DNA of 14,539 nt from Castellaniella sp. UBA6218 (GTDB taxonomy: Bacteria; Pseudomonadota; Gammaproteobacteria; Burkholderiales; Burkholderiaceae_B): assembly GCA_002421865.1 (NCBI GenBank), contig DISE01000029.1:1-14539 (forward strand), written 5' to 3'. The notes beneath the pieces were generated by a model, which saw only the letters and a program-made list of their open reading frames with translations, ran no database searches and had not been told where the DNA came from. The position numbers and the translations under genes are program-made. Below, one piece after another: positions 1 through 7,650 of the stretch; position 1 is the stretch's first letter; every line of letters begins with the position of its first letter.

Positions 1-840
1 GGGGTGATCCACTACGCGTACACGCTGGTGGACAACACGTCGAGCGATCCGGACTCGGTGAGCTTCGATGTGACGGTGAGCGATGCCGACGGCCAGTCCT
101 CGGGCACGGGGCATCTGGTGATCGACATTGTGGACGATGCGCCGACGGCTCACGCCGACACGAACAGCGTGACCGAGGGCGCGCAGGTCGCCGGCAACGT
201 GCTGACCGACGGCGCGGACGACGTGCTGGGCGCCGATGGCGCCGCCGCGGGCGGCGCGGTGACGGGTGTGGCCACGGGTTCGAACACGGCGGCGCCGGTC
301 AGCGGCAATCTGGGCGGGACGGGGATCACGGGGACGTATGGCACGCTGATCCTGAACGCCAACGGCAGCTACACCTACAAGGCCAATCCGGACGCGGTGA
401 GCGCGGACGCGGTAGACCACTTTGTGTACACCATCACGGATGGGGACGGCGACACCTCGACGGTGACGCTGGACATCAACGTGAGCAACGTGAGCCTGGG
501 CGCGGACAACGACACCCTGACGGTGAACGAGGCGGCGCTCTCGGGCGGCAGCACCCCGGGCAGCGATGACGAGACCTCGGGCGGCACGCTGGCCGTGGCC
601 GGCGCGGTCAGCTACGCGTTTGCGAGCGGCACGGACGGCGCGGGCGCGCATGGCACGCTGACGCTGAACCCGAACGGCACGTACAGCTACACGCTGAACA
701 CGCCGGTCGACGGCACGACGGCGGACAATGGTGCGAACACGGTCAACGGCGTGGAGACCTTCCACTACACGGCCAAGGACGCCAACGGCAACACGGTCGA
801 TGGCACGATCACGGTCAACGTGGTCGATGACGTGCCGACT
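1..840 (+). repeat. Tandem cadherin/VCBS-like repeat units in the adhesin
   Basis: Two full units and the tail of a third are visible, each about 115-120 codons and each ending in an acidic linker (VDDAPT at ~130-147, SNVSLGADND at ~487-513, VDDVPT at ~823-840). Shared motifs are GTL-LN-NG-Y-Y, then an F-Y-T/A-D-G/N-T core. Units 2 and 3 are related but not identical in DNA. The stretch uses a narrow, GC-ending codon set (GCG, ACG, GGC), and codon choice loosens after ~840. This is the distal end of what is probably a long extender array. Confidence 0.75.
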
Positions 841-3800
841 TTCGGGACGCATACGGACACGGTGATGCCCAATGAAGTGGGCACGGAAACGGGTGACCTG
901 GTGTTCAATACCGGCGCCGACATCGCCGGAGCCTCGCATGTCATCTCCGGCATCACCGGCTTGCCATCAGACTGGACGGTGAGCGGTCTGAATACCGGGG
1001 TCGGCACGATCAAAGATCAAGATGGGACGCCGATTTTCACGGTCACGCTGAACTCTGACAATGCCACCTATACGGTCCAGCAATTGGCCACGCGACCCGG
1101 CTCCACGGAAACCTTCGATGTGGCGGCCAATATCAATAATTCGCCCATCACGACCTACGACTTTGGTTTTGCCACGTTGACTGCGCTCAATGGGGGCACG
1201 TTCAATGCCAACACCATCGGCGGTACCAGCAATCACGAATTTGGCATGGGCAATCCGCAGTTCAATGGCAGCGAAAGCTTCCGCATGGTGTTTGATGAGG
1301 CCCTCTCGCATTTCACTTTGAATATTTCGACGTTCAAGACGGCCGGCACGATCGATGTGCTGGTGCAAAGCGGCAGCCAGAGCGTCATGATCCATGTCCC
1401 TGTCACGAGCACGACTTCAGCGGTCGAGATCACGCCCGCCGACCTTGCGGCGGCAGGGGCTCCGTTCACCAGTTTCGATACGGTGACGCTGACGGCCACC
1501 AGCGGGGTCAATGTTTCTTTCTCCACGCTGTCCTACACGGAAAGTGTGCCGGCGGAGGATCTCTCGTTCACGGTCAATGTCACCGGTACGGATGGCGATG
1601 GCGATACCGCGCAGACGTCATTCGTCGTGACTTCCGAGGGCACGAACAACGCGCCGCCTGCCATCAACGGGGCCGAGATGCTGGTTGCCGAGGCCAGCTT
1701 GAACACGCTCAAGATGGGGACGATGACGATTGCCGATCCCGGCGATACGGGCACTCATCAGGTCAGCTTGCTCGCCCCGCCCACGGGGGCCTTCAAATCC
1801 GATGGTCGGCCGGTGCATTGGGACATTTCCGATGACGGCCATACCTTGACGGGCAGCACGAAGGACACGGGCAATACCGTCGGCAGGGACGTGATCACGG
1901 TGACCATCGACAATGATGGAAACTACACGGTCAAGCTGCTCGCGCCTATCGAACACCCCGGCCATAACACACAGAACGATGTGGAGTCCTTCGACGTCAA
2001 GGTCAAGGTCACGGATTCCCACGGCGCCGCGGGCACATCCAACCTGACCATCCATATCCAGGACGACGCGCCGGCCAACAATCCCAATGCCGACAGCGAC
2101 CTGGGCATTCCTGTGAGCGTCATCAGCGTGGGCGGTCTCGAGTCCGGGTTCACGAACTGGACGTTGACCAACAATGGAAGTCTGACCAAGACGGTCGATA
2201 ACGACAGCGACGCCGGGATCGACCGGATCGTCTGGGGCGACAAAAATAAGGGCTCCGGCTATGCCTTCGTGGACAACGAGGGACTGCGCGGAGCGGATTC
2301 GACTCTCCTGGATACGACTTTCAAGCTGGGTACATTCACCCACAATAATTTCTCGGTGAATGGCGATACGCTGAAATCCGTCGATCTGCAGGTCTCCATC
2401 CATGTGATGATCGATGGGGTCGAGCACATCGTCCAGCATACGATCAAGCTTGGCCACACGGAGACGCCGAATGATTACGGAGACTCGCGGGACGACGATG
2501 TCGTGACCATCACGAATTCGACGGCCACGCAGACCTTCACCGTGGGCGACCGGACCTATGTGCTGGACATCAAGGGCTTCCTGGACGCTCAGGGGAATCT
2601 GGTCTCGTCGATTCACACGCAGGAAGACAAGGCGAATTCGTTCGATCTGTACGCCGCCATTTCCTCCACCGATACGCTGCCCCGGGTCGAAGGGGATCTG
2701 TTCGACCCGCATTCCGGCATCACGACGTGGCAGTACGGTGCCGATGGCGCCGGGTCGGTGGTCTGGGAAAACGGGGTGCCGGGCGCCGGCGGTTCGACGG
2801 TCATCACCAATCAATACGGCACCCTGACGGTGGCCGCCGACGGGCATTACGTGTTCGAAATGAGTCGCGCCGCGCGGGACAATTTCCAGATCGGCGAGAA
2901 AACTCTGACCTACAACTACACCGTCACGGATGCGGATGACGATACCCAGACCGGGCACATCACGATCGACCTGAGCGGGTACAAGAACATTCCGGCGGTT
3001 CCGACGATCGAGCATGTCGCGGACAACACCCTGTTGGCCAATGAGGCGGGGCTGGTGACCACAGCGGATACCGGCATCGATGCGGGCAAGGATGTATCCG
3101 GCGCCACGGTCGCCATTACTGGCGCCGACAAGGCCAACCTGCACGGCTCGGCGGTGACGGCCAGCGTCATGGTGGATGGCACGCCGCAGACGGTTACCTT
3201 GTCTTCGGACGGCCATGCCTTGAGCTACAAGGCCAATCCGGATGGCTCGCTGTCCGCCGGCTACCAGTCTGGCGGATCGTGGCATCCAGTGTTCGAGGTC
3301 TCCGGTTCGGCGGCTGACGGCACGTATTCCGTGCATATGACCGGGACGCTGGATCCGGTTGTGTCGTATGTCACCACGGTGCCCGGCTCGAGCGGGACGG
3401 CCAGTTTCGATTTCGGCGACTCCAGCAGCCGGTCGAGTGTCAGCGACACCGAGGACGGGGTCAAGCTGACGTTGTCGGCCTTCCTCGACAAGGGTGGTGT
3501 CAACGGCGTCAAGGATGGAAGCGACACGGCCGCGAATATCGTGGTGGATGACAGTTCGAACCGGGGTATCAGCGTCGATAACACCGGCTGGAATAACAAC
3601 AGTGGTGAAGCGGCTTACATCCAGAACAATTCGGAGTCCGGAAACAAGGCCGACGGGAGCTTCGGCGAGAAGCTGGTGCTGGATTTCAGCGCCAATGCGG
3701 CCGAAGGGCGGCATATCACCGAGGTGGCCCTGACCCTGAACCAGTTCGGGGACCGTCAGGCGGATGGCTGGTTCAGCCAGTCCAGGGGTGACGAGGACAC

Positions 3801-4653
3801 GGCCCACATCACCGTGTTCTACACCGATGGCTCGAACGAGGACGTCAATGTGACGGCGGCATGGCAGTCTTGGGGGGATGGTGCAAACGGCGATTCCGGC
3901 TCTCAGGATGTCACCATCCAGGCATCGGGCGGCCGGAGCATCGATCACATCGTCATCGGCGCCGGCGATACGGACAGCCGGTTCTCCGTGGATGAGCGGA
4001 TCCAGGTGGAATGGAAGACTGACGCCCACGACGTCACCCATGTCGTCGACCAGGCCAGCCTGACCCTGCATCTGGGCGCCACCGTGACGGATGGCACTTC
4101 GGATCAGGCCTCGACGAACTTCGACGTATCGATCGATAATTCGTCGACCCAGGCCAACACCCTGCAAGGCACGGGCGGCAACGATGCGTTGTTCGGCGGG
4201 CATGACAACGACACGCTGGTGGGTGGTGCCGGAAACGACCACCTGCAGGGCGGCGCCGGCAACGATTCCCTGACCGGCGGCGCGGGCGACGACGTCTTCG
4301 TCTGGAAACTGGGCGACCAGGGCACGACCACGACGCCCGCGGTCGATCATGTGACGGACCTCGGGACGACGAGTGGCGGCGCGCTGGGCAAGGATGTGCT
4401 CGATCTCAGCGATCTGCTGAGTGGCCACACGGAGGCCAACGATCTGACGCAGTACCTTCATATCAGCGGTGGTACCGGTGCGGATGCGGGCAAGACCATC
4501 ATCGACGTCAGCACGACGGGGAATGTGGCGGGTGGCCATGATCAGCAGATCGTCATCGACAACGTCGACCTGACGGCGGGCCATGGCGGTGATCAGGCGG
4601 CGCTGATTCAGGGCCTGATCAATGATGGCAAGCTGAAGGTGGATCACAGCTGA
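1..4653 (+). CDS. Giant RTX/type I-secreted biofilm adhesin, C-terminal part (5' truncated)
   Basis: The frame is open from base 1 to the TGA at 4651, so the N-terminus lies upstream. This is a surface adhesin exported by a type I secretion system and probably held in the outer membrane by an N-terminal plug not seen here. In order: cadherin/VCBS-like beta repeats ending in VDDAPT/VDDVPT (1-840); a unique beta-rich T1SS-143-like stretch (841-1650); another repeat ending in DDAPA (to ~2085); a module with a THNNF motif (T779-F783, base 2338 on, ~2086-2680); VCBS-like repeats (~2680-3390); a Trp/Asp-rich unique module (~3391-4025); five RTX nonapeptides (4168-4302); and a C-terminal region resembling the VC_A0849-type type I secretion target (FVWKLGDQG, then DVLDLSDLLSG). 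The following lapG and lapD make it the likely substrate of that pair. T1SS genes are not in the window. Family call is secure; substrate specificity is unknown. Confidence 0.93.
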   Translation, partial: GVIHYAYTLVDNTSSDPDSVSFDVTVSDADGQSSGTGHLVIDIVDDAPTAHADTNSVTEGAQVAGNVLTDGADDVLGADGAAAGGAVTGVATGSNTAAPVSGNLGGTGITGTYGTLILNANGSYTYKANPDAVSADAVDHFVYTITDGDGDTSTVTLDINVSNVSLGADNDTLTVNEAALSGGSTPGSDDETSGGTLAVAGAVSYAFASGTDGAGAHGTLTLNPNGTYSYTLNTPVDGTTADNGANTVNGVETFHYTAKDANGNTVDGTITVNVVDDVPTFGTHTDTVMPNEVGTETGDLVFNTGADIAGASHVISGITGLPSDWTVSGLNTGVGTIKDQDGTPIFTVTLNSDNATYTVQQLATRPGSTETFDVAANINNSPITTYDFGFATLTALNGGTFNANTIGGTSNHEFGMGNPQFNGSESFRMVFDEALSHFTLNISTFKTAGTIDVLVQSGSQSVMIHVPVTSTTSAVEITPADLAAAGAPFTSFDTVTLTATSGVNVSFSTLSYTESVPAEDLSFTVNVTGTDGDGDTAQTSFVVTSEGTNNAPPAINGAEMLVAEASLNTLKMGTMTIADPGDTGTHQVSLLAPPTGAFKSDGRPVHWDISDDGHTLTGSTKDTGNTVGRDVITVTIDNDGNYTVKLLAPIEHPGHNTQNDVESFDVKVKVTDSHGAAGTSNLTIHIQDDAPANNPNADSDLGIPVSVISVGGLESGFTNWTLTNNGSLTKTVDNDSDAGIDRIVWGDKNKGSGYAFVDNEGLRGADSTLLDTTFKLGTFTHNNFSVNGDTLKSVDLQVSIHVMIDGVEHIVQHTIKLGHTETPNDYGDSRDDDVVTITNSTATQTFTVGDRTYVLDIKGFLDAQGNLVSSIHTQEDKANSFDLYAAISSTDTLPRVEGDLFDPHSGITTWQYGADGAGSVVWENGVPGAGGSTVITNQYGTLTVAADGHYVFEMSRAARDNFQIGEKTLTYNYTVTDADDDTQTGHITIDLSGYKNIPAVPTIEHVADNTLLANEAGLVTTADTGIDAGKDVSGATVAITGADKANLHGSAVTASVMVDGTPQTVTLSSDGHALSYKANPDGSLSAGYQSGGSWHPVFEVSGSAADGTYSVHMTGTLDPVVSYVTTVPGSSGTASFDFGDSSSRSSVSDTEDGVKLTLSAFLDKGGVNGVKDGSDTAANIVVDDSSNRGISVDNTGWNNNSGEAAYIQNNSESGNKADGSFGEKLVLDFSANAAEGRHITEVALTLNQFGDRQADGWFSQSRGDEDTAHITVFYTDGSNEDVNVTAAWQSWGDGANGDSGSQDVTIQASGGRSIDHIVIGAGDTDSRFSVDERIQVEWKTDAHDVTHVVDQASLTLHLGATVTDGTSDQASTNFDVSIDNSSTQANTLQGTGGNDALFGGHDNDTLVGGAGNDHLQGGAGNDSLTGGAGDDVFVWKLGDQGTTTTPAVDHVTDLGTTSGGALGKDVLDLSDLLSGHTEANDLTQYLHISGGTGADAGKTIIDVSTTGNVAGGHDQQIVIDNVDLTAGHGGDQAALIQGLINDGKLKVDHS
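4168..4302 (+). repeat. RTX calcium-binding nonapeptide repeats
   Basis: Five consecutive nonapeptides of the form GGxGNDxLx (GTGGNDALF, GGHDNDTLV, GGAGNDHLQ, GGAGNDSLT, GGAGDDVFV) cover residues 1389-1433 counted from base 4. In RTX proteins such units fold into a calcium-loaded beta roll outside the cell and help folding during type I secretion. They abut the C-terminal secretion signal, the standard layout. Confidence 0.92.
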
Positions 4654-4670
4654 GCCGGCAGCGGTCCGCG

Positions 4671-4711
4671 CGCCGCCCGCATTCCTGATTTCCAGGATGC
4701 GGGCGGCGTTT
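4671..4711 (+). terminator. Intrinsic terminator of the adhesin gene
   Basis: A 12-bp GC-rich perfect stem (CGCCGCCCGCAT at 4671-4682 with ATGCGGGCGGCG at 4697-4708) continues past a one-base bulge into a CCTG/CAGG inner stem. A short TTT follows. It starts 18 bases after the adhesin stop. The T-run is short, but the stem is very stable. It would separate adhesin transcription from lapG-lapD. Confidence 0.75.
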
Positions 4712-4717
4712 CCCGCC

Positions 4718-4739
4718 CCATCGTCCTTCAGGACGATGG
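4718..4739. other. Perfect 9-bp hairpin before lapG
   Basis: CCATCGTCC (4718-4726) pairs perfectly with GGACGATGG (4731-4739) across a TTCA loop. It lies 7 bases past the adhesin terminator and about 95 bases before lapG. No T-run follows, so it is not a typical terminator on the + strand. It could be an mRNA processing or stability element, a second half of a tandem terminator, or a protein-binding dyad. The role is unassigned. Confidence 0.5.
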
Positions 4740-4834
4740 CAGCGCATCCGTCGCATCGATAGTATCCTTGCGGCATTCATGGAATTGTTGCATCGCCCCT
4801 TTCCTGGCGTCTCCATTTGTATCAGAATCCGTGC

Positions 4835-5518
4835 ATGTCCTATTGCCAGCCGACCGCTGCCAGGGTCCGGGCCCTGTCGCGGGGACTGACGACGCTGGTC
4901 CTGTGCCTGGCGCTGGCCTGGGGGCCGGCGCCAGCGGTCACGTTCGACCCGGGGGCGCTGGCATCCTATGCCCGTCAACATTACGGGGCCAAGGCCGGCC
5001 GCGCAGTGGAAGCCTGGCAGGCCATGCTGGCGCAGGCCGCCGGGCTGGACGAACAGGAAAAGCTGCGCATGGTCAATGGCTTCTGGAACAGCACACTGAT
5101 CGGGGGCGAGGATATCTCCATCTGGGGGCAGGTGGATTACTGGGCCACACCGCTTCAATCCCTGGCCAAGGGATCCGGGGATTGCGAAGACTATGTGATC
5201 GGCAAGTATTTTTCCCTGCTCCACCTGGGGGTGGCGCCGGAAAAGCTGCGTTTCGTTTACGTGCGAGCCCAGATCGGCAGTCAGAGCATCGCCCACATGG
5301 TGCTGGGTTATTATCCGCAGCCCCAGGCGGAACCCCTGGTGCTCGACAGTCTGGTGGACCGGATTCAGCCCGCGCACAATCGGCCGGATCTGACGCCGGT
5401 GTTCAGTTTCAATGCCCAGGGGGTCTACATGCCCGGTGGGAAGCGGTCTTCGGTGGAGCGCATCGGCCGTTGGCGGGATCTGCTGTCCCGCATGCGGACC
5501 GAAGGGTTTCAGCCATGA
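4835..5518 (+). CDS. lapG: LapG-type periplasmic cysteine protease (Peptidase C93/BTLCP)
   Basis: A transglutaminase-like cysteine protease that, in the Lap system, cuts the N-terminal retention module of the giant adhesin and releases it from the cell surface. From the ATG at 4835 it is 227 aa with a signal peptide: basic region to ~R16, hydrophobic LTTLVLCLALAW, likely cleavage near APA/VTF, which puts it in the periplasm. The triad is C117 (GSGDCEDY), H154 (AHMVL) and D171 (VLDSL). The spacings of 37 and 17 residues equal those of P. fluorescens LapG (C135-H172-D189). The Asp and Glu flanking the Cys fit the family's calcium site. An in-frame TTG at 4817 would add six residues; 4835 is preferred because it starts a normal signal peptide, although no good ribosome site is seen. 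It is followed after 18 bases by lapD, so the two are probably one operon. Confidence 0.93.
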   Translation: MSYCQPTAARVRALSRGLTTLVLCLALAWGPAPAVTFDPGALASYARQHYGAKAGRAVEAWQAMLAQAAGLDEQEKLRMVNGFWNSTLIGGEDISIWGQVDYWATPLQSLAKGSGDCEDYVIGKYFSLLHLGVAPEKLRFVYVRAQIGSQSIAHMVLGYYPQPQAEPLVLDSLVDRIQPAHNRPDLTPVFSFNAQGVYMPGGKRSSVERIGRWRDLLSRMRTEGFQP

Positions 5519-5536
5519 TGGAATGAAAGGAATGTC

Positions 5537-7435
5537 ATGTCCCTCTTGAGACAACTGCTGTTGAGCGTGACCCTGGCGATCCTGGTGATCCTCGCCGGGG
5601 CGACCATTTTCAGTGTCGGTTCGGCGCGCCAATACCTGGACGCCCAGCTTCAGGCACAGAGCGATTCCACCGCGACGTCCCTGGCCCTGACGCTCTCGCA
5701 GCCGTCCAACCAGGATCCCACGGTGCGGGAACTGCTGATCTCCGTGCTGTTCGACAGCGGTCAGTTCCAGGTGGTGGAATTTCTGGATCCCACAGGCCGG
5801 ATCCTGATCCGGCGCGAGATCGAGGACGGCAGCGACGACCGGGTGACCGCGCCGGGCTGGTTCAGCCATCTGCTGCCTCTGGAGCGGCATGAAGCCCAGC
5901 GTCAGGTGACCAACGGCTGGACCCAGTTGGGTGTGGTCCGCTTGCAGGCGAACGACGCCTATGCGCGCAACGCCCTGTGGGCCAGCACGGCGCGGATCGT
6001 GACCCTGACGGTGGGCGCCGGCATCCTGTGGGGGCTGTTCGTGTTCATGCTGATGCGCTGGCTGCGCCGGGCGCTGCAGGACGACGTGACGGCGCGCGTC
6101 CAGGCGATGGCGCAAGCGGCGGCGGGCGACGATCTGCCGCCGGTGCGTCATCCCGCGATGGTGGAACTGCGCGAGGTGGCCCAGATCATCACGCGCACGC
6201 ACGAGCGGGTGAGAGCGACGGCGGCGGAGCGCCAGTCCCGCATCGAGTCGCTGGAACTCGAATTGAACCAGGACCCGGTGACGGGTCTCGCCAATCGGAA
6301 GTATTTCATCAATGAACTGCGCCGGCTTCTGGAGCAATCCACGTCCGGTCAGGGCGAGGACGGCCACGTGATGCTGTTCCGCCAGTGCGACCTGCAGTCG
6401 ATCAACCAGACCATGAGCCGCCAGGTCGTGGACCAGTGGTTGCGCAACATGGGCCAGCTTGTGCTGGAGGTGCTGCGCGAACGGCTCGGTCAGCAGGCCT
6501 GGCTGGCGCGCCTGAACGGGTCGGATTTCGCCTTCATTCTGCCGATGATGCCCGGTCCGGTGGCGGTACGCGTGGCACAGGCCGTGGGAGAGATCCTGCA
6601 GGCGCAGCGCATTCAACTGGGGCAGGCGGGGCTGTGCCGCTGGCGCATGGTGCTGACCGATTTCGAGACGGGCGAAGGGCTCAGCGATGTGCTGTCGCGC
6701 CTGGACGAGGCGCTGATGCGCGCCGAAAGCGCCGGCCATACGGACGTGGAGTACTTGCCGGGCGAGGATCTGCGGGGTGTGACGGGCAGCCGGGGTGGTG
6801 GCGAGCAGGCCTGGCGCGCACTCTTGCGCAATGCCCTGGACGAGGGCTGGTTCGCGCTGGCGACCCAGCGCGATCAGTCGGCCGACGAGCAAGAGCGCGC
6901 CCAAGGGCTGCTGACCTTGCACGAGCCTGGCGCTTTGGAGCCGCTGTCCGGCTACCTGTTCATGCCGCCGGCGGTGCGGCTGGGCTTGTCCGCAGCCTGC
7001 GACGTCCAGGCCATCAGCCTGGGGCTGGGCTGGCTGCGCGCGCATCGAGGGGATCTGGTGCTGCGCGTGTCGCTGGCCTCGATCCTGAACGAGGAATTCC
7101 GCGGCGAGGTTGCCGGTCTGCTGGCCGAGGCGCCCGACCAGAGCGCCCGCCTGTTGATGGATCTGGATTCCTACGGGCTGGTGGCGCATCGGGCGCCGGT
7201 GGTGGCGTTCGCTTCGATGCTGCGCGAACACGGTGTGCGCCTCGGGCTGCGGCGCTTCGCCGAGCAGCCCGAGGCGCTGCTGTACCTGCATGAAATCCGG
7301 CCCGAATACATCCGCGTGTCGGGCAATCTGCTGGCCGCCCAGGCCGACAGTCCGGGCGCCCGCCGCCTGCTGGAGGCCGTTCGGGAAACCGCCCGCGAGA
7401 TCGGCGCGGCGGTGGACCTGGCGGCCGGGTCGTAG
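5537..7435 (+). CDS. lapD: LapD-type c-di-GMP receptor (degenerate GGDEF-EAL membrane protein)
   Basis: An inner-membrane inside-out signalling protein that binds cytoplasmic c-di-GMP and in response sequesters LapG in the periplasm. The 632 aa hold TM1 (~7-27); a periplasmic LapD/MoxY-type PAS-like domain (~28-150) with the GW loop at W128 (NGWTQLG), matching the LapG-contacting W125 of P. fluorescens LapD; TM2 (~152-175); a HAMP/linker helix; a GGDEF domain (~246-410) whose active motif is NGSDF (327-331); and an EAL domain (~424-632) with LHEP (461-464) where EAL should be. Both catalytic motifs are lost, as expected for a receptor rather than an enzyme. The EAL domain stops at VDLAAGS, around where AEGVE-like sequence is expected, so about 25-30 terminal residues of a usual EAL fold seem missing. 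The start has an AAAGG ribosome site (5526-5530), 6 bases before the ATG. Confidence 0.92.
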   Translation: MSLLRQLLLSVTLAILVILAGATIFSVGSARQYLDAQLQAQSDSTATSLALTLSQPSNQDPTVRELLISVLFDSGQFQVVEFLDPTGRILIRREIEDGSDDRVTAPGWFSHLLPLERHEAQRQVTNGWTQLGVVRLQANDAYARNALWASTARIVTLTVGAGILWGLFVFMLMRWLRRALQDDVTARVQAMAQAAAGDDLPPVRHPAMVELREVAQIITRTHERVRATAAERQSRIESLELELNQDPVTGLANRKYFINELRRLLEQSTSGQGEDGHVMLFRQCDLQSINQTMSRQVVDQWLRNMGQLVLEVLRERLGQQAWLARLNGSDFAFILPMMPGPVAVRVAQAVGEILQAQRIQLGQAGLCRWRMVLTDFETGEGLSDVLSRLDEALMRAESAGHTDVEYLPGEDLRGVTGSRGGGEQAWRALLRNALDEGWFALATQRDQSADEQERAQGLLTLHEPGALEPLSGYLFMPPAVRLGLSAACDVQAISLGLGWLRAHRGDLVLRVSLASILNEEFRGEVAGLLAEAPDQSARLLMDLDSYGLVAHRAPVVAFASMLREHGVRLGLRRFAEQPEALLYLHEIRPEYIRVSGNLLAAQADSPGARRLLEAVRETAREIGAAVDLAAGS

Positions 7436-7443
7436 ACTATAAT
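7413..7443 (+). promoter_or_regulatory. Candidate promoter of the tRNA-Arg gene, overlapping the lapD stop
   Basis: A perfect -10 hexamer TATAAT lies at 7438-7443, two bases past the lapD stop codon. A weak -35 (TGGACC, 7413-7418) is 19 bases upstream. Transcription would begin near 7450, giving a leader of about 60 bases before the mature tRNA. The -10 is strong and the -35 is poor. Confidence 0.5.
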
Positions 7444-7512
7444 CGCCAGCTTGCGTCGATGCGGCCGTCCGCTGTCCGGGCGGTCGTTCCCGCAGCACCG
7501 CTTTGGCGCCGC

Positions 7513-7587
7513 GCCTCTGTAGTTAAATGGATATAACTTTCCCCTCCTAAGGGAAGATTGCAGGTTCGATTCCTGCCGGAGGCGCCA
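7513..7587 (+). tRNA. tRNA-Arg (anticodon CCU)
   Basis: A full cloverleaf can be drawn. The acceptor stem is GCCTCTG (7513-7519) with CGGAGGC (7577-7583); the D stem is GTTA/TAAC (7522-7525, 7534-7537). The anticodon stem is TTCCC/GGGAA with loop CTCCTAA, anticodon CCT at 7546-7548. The T arm is GCAGG-TTCGATT-CCTGC (7560-7576), the discriminator is G7584, and CCA is encoded at 7585-7587. D, anticodon-loop and T-arm bases closely match E. coli argW. It reads AGG, a rare codon in GC-rich genomes. tRNA-Arg(CCU) genes are common integration sites, but no integrase or direct repeat of the 3' end is seen here. Confidence 0.96.
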
Positions 7588-7650
7588 GAAATGCTGGTGC
7601 GGCGTGGGGGCGCAAGCGGCTGCAGGCTGCGCAGCGTGGGGGCCTTCTTG

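Noticed and set aside
232..258. AAAG motifs in the adhesin (GADGAAAGGAV here, also DLAAAGAP near 1446) as LapG cleavage sites
   Set aside because: LapG sites lie in the N-terminal retention module of Lap adhesins, followed by a defined fold. Here the motifs sit in extender or unique beta modules of the distal half, so a match to three or four small residues is expected by chance.
1618..4776. A 1052-codon open frame on the - strand opposite the adhesin
   Set aside because: It mirrors the codon pattern of the adhesin gene, has low-complexity Arg/Gly/Ile-rich sequence without a recognisable domain, and overlaps a well-supported RTX gene throughout. GC-rich coding DNA commonly leaves such stop-free antisense frames.
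4768..5526. A 252-codon + strand frame overlapping lapG
   Set aside because: It runs in another frame over almost the whole LapG gene and reads as Gly/Ala/Arg-rich noise; LapG has the signal peptide and catalytic triad.
4619..7498. A 959-codon open frame on the - strand opposite lapG and lapD
   Set aside because: The product is Gln/His/Arg-rich with no motif, while the + strand encodes two proteins with full family motifs. It is a shadow frame.
7436..7512. A frameshifted remainder of the LapD EAL domain after the stop
   Set aside because: Reading the other forward frames past 7435 gives no sequence resembling the expected EAL tail, and the region instead holds a -10 element and the tRNA leader.
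7513..7650. An att site or mobile-island boundary at the tRNA-Arg gene
   Set aside because: The only tyrosine recombinase nearby is XerD, a housekeeping enzyme, and no second copy of the tRNA 3' end was noticed in the window. Flanking genes are core-like.
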